Shown: positions 57,646 through 64,000 of the stretch, one piece after another
How the letters are laid out: each line of letters opens with the position of its first letter
Position numbering within the stretch: the stretch's first letter is position 1
NCBI RefSeq assembly: GCF_001625575.1
Contig: NZ_AUXV01000001.1
Coordinates: 62,001-126,000 of the forward strand
Direction of reading: 5' to 3'
Length of the DNA: 64,000 nucleotides
Origin: Pseudoalteromonas luteoviolacea S2607
GTDB taxonomy: Bacteria; Pseudomonadota; Gammaproteobacteria; Enterobacterales; Alteromonadaceae
Made by a program: the position numbers and the translations under genes
Notes under the pieces: model-generated
Told to the model about the DNA's origin: nothing
Databases searched by the model: none
Seen by the model: the letters and a program-made list of their open reading frames with translations, nothing else

Positions 57646-59373
57646 TTATTTAGTCGTTTTTATAAACCCAGTTCCCAAAACTTCAAAGTAAAACTGACCA
57701 TTGGTTGCATTAATAGGTGTTGCGATTAGCTGGTCATTCTCTACACTCCAACTAAATGAGGGCCAACTTCTTCCTGTACCTTCGATACGTCCTAGAGCAT
57801 ACTGCTGTTCAACAAATACCGTATTGTCTGATTTGCATACAGCAATTTTGTATAACGCAGTATTCTTATTCAAACTGCTTGAAGGGTCGCCATTTGAAGC
57901 TTGTATCATTAATTCTCCACCATAGGAGCTGCTGTGTCCTTGGGGAGACAAAAGTCGACAAATTTCGGTAGGTGAGGTAACACTTTTATTGGGCACAACA
58001 GTGTGCTTGGGTAAGTGCTGAATATAGCCCCCCCGCTGAGATCTAACGCCATTTGGCAGATCATTAAAGCCTTCAACTAAGTAAGCCCCCTCTCCATCCA
58101 CAATAACGTCTTCAATTACGTGTGCAGAATTTGACTGTTTTGAAGCACTATTAATTAACGTAGCTGTGTTTTCTTTTCCATCTTCCGACTTAAGATGGAG
58201 TAGATTAGCAAACCCTTGATTAGCAGAATTGTTGTTAAATCCAAAAACACTGTTCAAACTAATGTTTTTGTTTTCTCCACTGGCGTTTGAAGCTGTCAAA
58301 TAGAAACCTGACTTCCTATTATGCTCTGCTCCAGAACCTGCTATATCCAGCGAATGACTGTTTGATATCTCATAGCCATGCTGGCTATTTAGGTCCGATG
58401 CACAACTACCGATAGAGCTATAAAAAGCTTGGTTAATTTTATATCCAACTTCATTTCTTGCTGAATAACAGTTATCAAATTTTAAAGAAGTGTGTAACCC
58501 CTGCATGTTAAACCCATGGCCAGCGTTATGAGACGCAAATACTCGACTATATGTTCCCAAGAAACCACGGCCAGAACTAACACCATCACCTTCATTGTAA
58601 GATATTCTAAGGTCTGCAAAATATGCATGGTTCCAAGCAATACCCGTAGTTTGGTCTAACGTAAACTCTCCACCTAACTGCGCTACACCATCACTTTTAG
58701 AGTTATATACAGCAAGATCTCTTAGTGAGTAAAATACACCTGGTTCAAAAACTACACCGCAATCAGTCCCATTCGCTTCACTAAAATCGAGTGCACTCGC
58801 CGCTTTACCTCTTCCTAGGATAGTTCTATTTACAAAGTTGTTGTGGCCGTCTACTTTAAAATATGCTTTTGAACTAACATTATTTTTGCCAATTGGAATA
58901 TCAATTACGCCACCCGTTGTAATGCTATCCCCTGTTGTCAATAAATTACTGACATTATTGATACTGGTTGAATTCGCCACTTGGTTTAAATTAATTCGAT
59001 CACCATGCACAAGCAATAGTGCTAAACTGCTGTTTGCATTGCTGGTATGCAACTCGACACTTTGTGGTGACGTATAATTAGAGAATACCACTCGGTAAAA
59101 TGTAGATAAGGTCCGTGCAATGATGGATGCCGTGGCTTGAATGAATACAGTGTCACCTTCGCTTAGTTGATGACTGTTAAGCGCTTCAGATAACGTTGTA
59201 AAGAAATATATATTGCTAGTCCCTATTGACGCATCTACATTTGTTGCATATGTTGCTGCTCCAACTGGTATTGCAGCACCAAGTAATGCCCCAGCACTTA
59301 AAAACTGCCTTCTTCCAGCGCTGTCTATCTCGTTCACACTATCTAAAATTTTGCTATCATTCTTGTTTTTCAA
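57646..59373 (-). CDS. Tat-exported right-handed beta-helix protein
   Basis: 575 residues. GRRQFLSAGALLGAAIPVGA near residues 20-40 is a twin-arginine signal. The middle shows repeated short turns typical of a parallel beta-helix (LRDLAVYNSKSDGVAQLGGE, then RVFASHNAGHGFNMQGLHTS, CYSARNEVGYKINQ, HNRKSGFYLTAS), as in pectate lyase-like or tailspike proteins. A C-terminal beta-sandwich follows. It may bind or cleave polysaccharide; no catalytic site is evident. Confidence 0.7.
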   Translation of the reverse strand: MKNKNDSKILDSVNEIDSAGRRQFLSAGALLGAAIPVGAATYATNVDASIGTSNIYFFTTLSEALNSHQLSEGDTVFIQATASIIARTLSTFYRVVFSNYTSPQSVELHTSNANSSLALLLVHGDRINLNQVANSTSINNVSNLLTTGDSITTGGVIDIPIGKNNVSSKAYFKVDGHNNFVNRTILGRGKAASALDFSEANGTDCGVVFEPGVFYSLRDLAVYNSKSDGVAQLGGEFTLDQTTGIAWNHAYFADLRISYNEGDGVSSGRGFLGTYSRVFASHNAGHGFNMQGLHTSLKFDNCYSARNEVGYKINQAFYSSIGSCASDLNSQHGYEISNSHSLDIAGSGAEHNRKSGFYLTASNASGENKNISLNSVFGFNNNSANQGFANLLHLKSEDGKENTATLINSASKQSNSAHVIEDVIVDGEGAYLVEGFNDLPNGVRSQRGGYIQHLPKHTVVPNKSVTSPTEICRLLSPQGHSSSYGGELMIQASNGDPSSSLNKNTALYKIAVCKSDNTVFVEQQYALGRIEGTGRSWPSFSWSVENDQLIATPINATNGQFYFEVLGTGFIKTTK

Positions 59374-59535
59374 AGTAATTCTCCACTATATAAATTGGAG
59401 GATTTTAAATTAAAAATAACGATCATCAACCTTGCAGATGTACAGCAATAAGTTATTTTTAATGATTGCCGAACAATTATTTAGAAATAACAAAATCGGT
59501 AATGGAGATTATCTGATTAGTAATGAATTCACATA

Positions 59536-59576
59536 AAAACCTCAGCAACGATGCTAAAAATCATTACTGAGGTTTT
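59536..59576. terminator. Terminator after the 589-residue exported protein
   Basis: AAAACCTCAG, 21-base loop, CTGAGGTTTT, just beyond the stop at 59612. Confidence 0.75.
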
Positions 59577-59611
59577 ATTGTTAGTGTATGCTAACAATAC
59601 ATTATTGAAGC

Positions 59612-61381
59612 TTATAGAACTGTGACAAAATAAACTGGATTAAAAGTTGTTACACCATCAGGAGAAGCGATGACCTCTCTTGTTGAGCTAATCGCTCTGA
59701 ATCGCCTGTTCTCAGAGTCTTTTAGCGCCGTAACTGTGATTGGATAACTTACGTAATCATTGAATGTATGATTCACAAACACACCCGACGGGCTTCCCTT
59801 GACTTCTTTGACTGAGCCATCCCCAAACTTAACTTGATAAGTCATTTGTGATGCGTAAGGGAAACAGCTTCTCATTGCCACTTTCACCTTATTGTCCCCA
59901 GAAAGAATAACGTCTGGCGCATCAACAACCGGCAAGAAAGCATCTGACTCTACTAATTCATCAAAGTATAAACTTTTCTGAATAGCCATATACTCACCGC
60001 GACCATCTAGCTCTTTTTCAACCCAACCATCTAAAAGCTTGATTCTTAGAGGCTCTTCTTTGCGATTACTAAACACCCGCCAGCTAAACTTACCTGCTAC
60101 GCCAACCCCAGCGTCTATAGCCGCACCGCCAATTACCTCATTAACGCCATCATAGTTACCATCACCACAAGCATTTCCGTAGTAGGCCCACAATTCAGCA
60201 TAGCCATATAAGAAAGTATCAAGTGTTAATCTAACTGGTGAAAGGCCCTTTAAGTAAATGCCAGCTCTTTGCGTATACACTGCAGCAATTTCAGGTTGAA
60301 CACGAGCTCGTACCGAAACGCCGCCTGTTAACGTTGGATTTTTCAACTTTGCTTCGAAAGTATTGACTGTCTCACTTGCGTTGTAACAATTGTTTTGACC
60401 AACCATGTCACACTTGAAGTCAAACTGATATTTACCGTTTACATCAAAGTTTAACCCCATTTGAGCATCAATTCTGATACCACCAGCAAGTCTAGCGCGC
60501 AGATCAAACTCATGTGACCACACGATTCTCACTGGGCCGACCCAAAAATCTAACTCCTTATCAATCCCACCATTGAGTAAGCTTTCATCAAATAGCATAT
60601 CCTGGGTCGTATCAATAACGGTACCATTTATCGAAATTGAGCCACCATTTGAATGCAAGCTCCCTTTCGCTTTGAAACCCGTTATAGAGTGCTTATATGG
60701 CACGTTAAAGGAACAACGATTGGTTTTGTATTTATAGCTAAGCTCGTAGCTAATATTACCGCTAATCCCCGAATTTACATTAAAGTTCAGGTCCCCTCTT
60801 TTATATGAATCAGTTAAAGAGGCTAGCGAAAAGCTACCTGCTTTAGTTCTATCATGCCACTTTTTTTTACAAAGGCCCAAAGGAGTTACTTCACCATTTT
60901 GTAAAGCAGCAGATTTCAAAGCAAGGCCATTGCCCAACTGATAGTCAGCTTGGTTTTTGTCAACGATCAGCAGACCTATCTCAACCTGATCAAGTGCATC
61001 GCTTGGTGTCACATCATAGTCAGATAAGATATCTAGTTTATGTGAATAAGGTAAGTCAGAATTCATCACACCAACTAGACTGTCAAATACATAAGCCTGA
61101 GTAGAAACTTTCTGGCTTGCGACTTGATAGTCTTCGAAGCTTGGCATATCCGGCGTTTCTTGAGAGCTTACATTCAATGCAGCGCTTGACATCTGCCTTT
61201 GTAGACTCGAAACATAGGTCTGATAATCAGTGCCTGACACTTCATACACTGAGTAACCTTCGCCTGAGTCAATTAAGTATGTGTCTTGTGTTTGTTGTAT
61301 TTGAGGTACTTGAGATGCATATGCACCTAATGTGCTCATACTAAACAGTACACTTGAATACGTTATTAGTTTTTTTATCAT
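59612..61381 (-). CDS. Large exported hypothetical protein
   Basis: 589 residues with signal peptide MIKKLITYSSVLFSMSTLGA. A central beta-rich region (FNVNSGISGNISYELSYKYK, then ARLAGGIRIDAQMGLNFDVN) resembles amphipathic sheet or barrel sequence. Residues near 530-560 (KFGDGSVKEVKGSPSGVFVN) are PKD-like. No enzyme motif. It lies downstream of a small exported protein on the same strand and may be co-transcribed with it. Confidence 0.6.
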   Translation of the reverse strand: MIKKLITYSSVLFSMSTLGAYASQVPQIQQTQDTYLIDSGEGYSVYEVSGTDYQTYVSSLQRQMSSAALNVSSQETPDMPSFEDYQVASQKVSTQAYVFDSLVGVMNSDLPYSHKLDILSDYDVTPSDALDQVEIGLLIVDKNQADYQLGNGLALKSAALQNGEVTPLGLCKKKWHDRTKAGSFSLASLTDSYKRGDLNFNVNSGISGNISYELSYKYKTNRCSFNVPYKHSITGFKAKGSLHSNGGSISINGTVIDTTQDMLFDESLLNGGIDKELDFWVGPVRIVWSHEFDLRARLAGGIRIDAQMGLNFDVNGKYQFDFKCDMVGQNNCYNASETVNTFEAKLKNPTLTGGVSVRARVQPEIAAVYTQRAGIYLKGLSPVRLTLDTFLYGYAELWAYYGNACGDGNYDGVNEVIGGAAIDAGVGVAGKFSWRVFSNRKEEPLRIKLLDGWVEKELDGRGEYMAIQKSLYFDELVESDAFLPVVDAPDVILSGDNKVKVAMRSCFPYASQMTYQVKFGDGSVKEVKGSPSGVFVNHTFNDYVSYPITVTALKDSENRRFRAISSTREVIASPDGVTTFNPVYFVTVL

Positions 61382-61455
61382 GTACTAACCTTTAGTGTAT
61401 TAATTGCTTATTCCTTGGTCTATAAGTTTTGGTTAACGTAAGACCCATCTATCAA

Positions 61456-61785
61456 TTAGTACAACCAAATGCTAACAATTCTTGGATATTTACTGTTTTG
61501 TCCAGAGCAGCCCTGTACCCAAAATCTCACCTTGCTATTCGATAACTTTGCGGCCATTAGAGTTTCATGCATGGTTTCATAGTTCGGATGTGAAGGTACA
61601 ATTGCATAGTGAGATGTACCTGCACAGTTGTCTGGATTTCCTGTAATATCCGGCGCGTGTACCATAGTCCAGCTGTTGTTGACATATACACTCGATATTG
61701 TTCCTGTTGTCGTGTTACCACCAGCCAATGCGTTAAAAGATAGACCCAAAGCTAAAACCGCAGCAGAAGTAAGTAATTTTTTCAT
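61456..61785 (-). CDS. Small exported hypothetical protein
   Basis: 109 residues with signal peptide MKKLLTSAAVLALGLSFNAL. The mature part (TTTGTISSVYVNNSWTMVHA, then NPDNCAGTSHYAIVPSHPNY, then KVRFWVQGCSGQNSKYPRIV) has two Cys that probably bond and a compact beta fold reminiscent of small oligomer-forming domains. Function unknown. Confidence 0.6.
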   Translation of the reverse strand: MKKLLTSAAVLALGLSFNALAGGNTTTGTISSVYVNNSWTMVHAPDITGNPDNCAGTSHYAIVPSHPNYETMHETLMAAKLSNSKVRFWVQGCSGQNSKYPRIVSIWLY

Positions 61786-62505
61786 TTATATTATCCTTAT
61801 ATTTATTTTTTAAATTTAACGTTAACAAAAATTAACGAAACCAATTTAAACACGGAAAATGAATAGCGCAACAGCTAAAAAACAAATATAAAAAACACAA
61901 TAAAGTAAAAAAATAATCAAAATTAACAACAGGTTAAATTTCAAAAATCTCAAAAACAAAAACAAATAGAACAAAAACGAATCAAACCTACGTCCCCCAC
62001 CAAGAAGAATGATCATTTAAAAAACAAATAAAGCACAAAAAAACAAAACATTTAACACAATTAAAACCTAGTTATAAATGTATTTATAAAAGAACTAGAG
62101 CAAGGAATAACAATAAAATAGGTTATATAAAATTATTAATACTACCACCCAATAAATAGTAAAATATTTAAAATATCCACCAAGAAAAATCGTGAAATAA
62201 TAAGAGTGAGGTAACAAGCTATCAGTAACGAAAGGGTTATAGAGTAATTTTAATCTTTCAGCTCCTCTTTAGCTTGCCACAATATCAATTTTATACAGGC
62301 CATGCGGTGTTTAGGTTATCGTTAAAATTTAGTTGATAGCCAAATAGCAAATCGAGTTGAAACATGTATTTTTCACCATGTATTCACTGCACTTATGTCC
62401 GCTCGAGCCCAATGACATTTTGTTGAAAGTGCACTTTCTTCGTCCCAAAGGTAGGTGTTCAGGGGTAAACAGATGTGGCTGAACAATATCGTAGCGTAAA
62501 ATAGT
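61786..62505. other. AT-rich intergenic region, no gene seen
   Basis: 720 bases, very A-rich on the plus strand over 61.8-62.2 kb (many AAAACAAA runs). It carries the promoter of the minus-strand exported genes. I see no gene, terminator or clear repeat beyond low-complexity A tracts. Confidence 0.5.
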
Positions 62506-62820
62506 TTATATTTCCTCTTCCGCTCTCTCCCTCAAATACAGATACATAGGTAACCCAAAAGACACGCCTACAATCAAAGTACCAATCACCGCCAAGTACC
62601 TATACTTGATTTGTTTTCTTCGGCCATCGACTAAAATAAACCCTATAAGCGCGACTGCCGATACAAGTACATCTAACCAAGCAAATTGACTAACCGAGTT
62701 TGCCGCCGCATGACTGAACAAAAGAGGAATGTCCAAGCCATGGGCTGATATCCAGGGTGCTAATACTCCATATGGTATGAATAAACCAAGGAAAGCAAGG
62801 GTAAGATAAAATCCTTTCAT
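62506..62820 (-). CDS. DUF2834 small membrane protein
   Basis: 104 residues from MKGFYLTLAFLGLFIPYGVL, with AAGAGAGA upstream; longer starts read through a hydrophobic leader without a ribosome binding site. Three membrane helices. The pattern IPYGVLAPWISAHGLDIP, LLFSHAAANSVSQFAWLDV and a final LPMYLYLRE matches DUF2834. Unknown role. Confidence 0.7.
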   Translation of the reverse strand: MKGFYLTLAFLGLFIPYGVLAPWISAHGLDIPLLFSHAAANSVSQFAWLDVLVSAVALIGFILVDGRRKQIKYRYLAVIGTLIVGVSFGLPMYLYLRERAEEEI

Positions 62821-63119
62821 ATATTCTCTCTTAATCAATTTTTTCGACGATAAAATAAAATACACCAACACAGCTATTAGAGTGGTATTGCAACGCATTC
62901 ATCACTTTCCTTTGTCATCTTCCACATGCCTTTGCGATTACTATTTAAGCAGACTGAGTTACTGAGTTTATAAATCAATTACACTCTTTAGTGAATGTAT
63001 TTAAATACTTTATGAAAAAATTCAAGCTATTTCAGTTGTTCGCTTCTGGGCGATAAGTAATAATACTTAGAACCCAAAAAACAAAAGTAACGTTTAATCA
63101 CTAGAGAATAAAATAGTTA

Positions 63120-63719
63120 ATGACTTTTCCAACTCGGCAGATCCGTGCCGTTTATGACAATAAAACGATCCGTGTTTATCAGGCTTACAACGACGCAATA
63201 GCAAATTCTACACTCGCCAATGGCACTTTTATTTCGCCTCCTTTCAAAATGGAGCGTATGACCTGGATTAAGCCATCGTTTCTATGGATGATGTATCGCT
63301 CAGGTTGGGCGAAAAAAGATACTGGTCAAAACCGTATTTTGGCAATCGATATAAGTAGAGAGGGATTCGAGTGGGCACTCGACAATAGCCTATTGAGCAA
63401 TAAGGCGAAAGAGTTCACCGACAGAGAGGCTTGGTTAAAGCTTAAAAACAGTACTCCAGTTAGGATACAGTGGGATCCTGAGCGTGACATTAACCTGCAA
63501 CCGCTCGAGCATCGCGCTATTCAAATAGGATTATCCAACGAAGCGGTCGACTTATATGTGAACCAGTGGGTTCAAAAAGTCACCGATGTGACAGAGCTCG
63601 CAGCGCAAATTAAAGGTTACGTTGACAACAACCAATTAGAGGCCGCTAGGGCCCTATTGCCCAATGAAGTACCGTACAATCTCAATACCAATCTAAAAGA
63701 TAAAATAATGGCCGATTAG
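63120..63719 (+). CDS. DUF4291 protein
   Basis: 199 residues. The N-terminus RQIRAVYDNKTIRVYQAYND is followed by FKMERMTWIKPSFLWMMYRS and then VRIQWDPERDINLQPLEHRA and IQIGLSNEAV: all features of DUF4291, a soluble family of unknown function. The upstream 220 bases hold no other gene. Confidence 0.85.
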   Translation: MTFPTRQIRAVYDNKTIRVYQAYNDAIANSTLANGTFISPPFKMERMTWIKPSFLWMMYRSGWAKKDTGQNRILAIDISREGFEWALDNSLLSNKAKEFTDREAWLKLKNSTPVRIQWDPERDINLQPLEHRAIQIGLSNEAVDLYVNQWVQKVTDVTELAAQIKGYVDNNQLEAARALLPNEVPYNLNTNLKDKIMAD

Positions 63720-63766
63720 ATCGTTTAGCCAAGGCTTAAACTAACTTCGAGCTCCTCATAAACGAA

Positions 63767-63799
63767 AATGAAGAAGAGAATGGGGCACTCTTCTTCATT
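63767..63799. terminator. Hairpin between DUF4291 and the RTX gene
   Basis: AATGAAGAAGAG, 9-base loop, CTCTTCTTCATT: 12-base arms between convergent genes. It may terminate both. Confidence 0.65.
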
Positions 63800-63823
63800 A
63801 TGATTAACGCTAAGCTTTATTTT

Positions 63824-64000
63824 TTAGTAGCTTTCGCAAGAATTATAATAAGGCGTGCCAGATTTATTTTTACACACGTCATAACCTGCGCCACCATAAT
63901 AATAATCAGCAGCTGTACCTCCTTCTAAGTAATCATTTCCATTACCGCCGTATAGTCGATCTGATGCTGTATCTCCATACAACTTGTCATTTCCGTTACC
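63824..64000 (-). CDS. RTX (hemolysin-type calcium-binding) repeat protein, C-terminal part
   Basis: The minus-strand frame runs off the right edge and ends at TAA (63824-63826). It reads GNGNDKLYGDTASDRLYGGN, then GNDYLEGGTAADYYYGGAGY, nonapeptide GGxGxDxLx repeats, ending DVCKNKSGTPYYNSCESY. RTX proteins are exported by type I secretion and fold with calcium. The Cys-containing tail is unusual for RTX. Confidence 0.75.
   Translation of the reverse strand, partial: GNGNDKLYGDTASDRLYGGNGNDYLEGGTAADYYYGGAGYDVCKNKSGTPYYNSCESY

Noticed and set aside
61800..62100. A-rich tract as a possible structured RNA or phase-repeat element
   Set aside because: It is low complexity without consistent period or pairing; I could not support more than AT-rich spacer.

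Overview
The window looks like a chromosomal segment of a marine gammaproteobacterium of the Pseudoalteromonas/Alteromonadales type. This is an inference from moderate-to-low GC, several TonB-dependent receptors, large secreted multidomain hydrolases (a dual nuclease with an RRRR-ending sorting-like tail, and a PKD/chitin-binding serine protease), an M3 lipoprotein peptidase, and a long sedentary integron. No rRNA, tRNA or CRISPR was seen.

Layout. 1-4.8 kb is ordinary chromosome: the 3' end of a TonB receptor, a DUF1624 membrane acyltransferase, and an AraC regulator followed by a secreted SnoaL/alpha-beta hydrolase. 4.98-32.2 kb is a cassette array. It holds about 45 small, mostly unknown genes, nearly all on the minus strand, separated by about 50 attC-type sites that on the plus strand run from a RYYYAAC-like box (usually ATAACGCC) to a GTTRRRY-like box (usually TTTGTTAT). 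The array is two integrons in series. At 13.2-13.8 kb and again at 31.6-32.2 kb there is the same leader (candidate Pc, attI) followed by the 5' part of an integron integrase gene on the plus strand, correctly divergent from the cassettes. Both intI copies are wrecked, so no active integrase is in the window and the array is probably frozen unless an integrase acts from elsewhere. Many cassettes show decay: single-base deletions in A runs, in-frame stops, gene-less cassettes and very short attC sites.

Cassette products with recognisable features include a GNAT acetyltransferase, a VOC protein, DUF1203, DUF2695, DUF6404-like and DUF6928-like proteins, SUKH and SUKH-3 immunity-type proteins, a 2OG-Fe(II) oxygenase, a zinc-ribbon protein, several lipoproteins or secreted proteins and small membrane proteins. 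The remainder are hypothetical.

32.5-64 kb returns to ordinary chromosome: AraC regulator with azlC-azlD amino-acid exporter; a 2674-residue double nuclease; an SDR epimerase; a desaturase with small companions; a rhomboid-like protease; a methyltransferase; secreted small proteins including a PLA2-motif protein; a Cys-rich exported protein next to a TonB receptor with a His-rich N-terminus (probable metal uptake pair); a lysyl-endopeptidase-like protease; an M3 peptidase; a Tat-exported beta-helix protein; two further exported proteins; DUF2834 and DUF4291 proteins; and, at the right edge, the C-terminus of an RTX-repeat protein.

All coordinates were read by eye. Family names rest on recognised motifs, not on searches.
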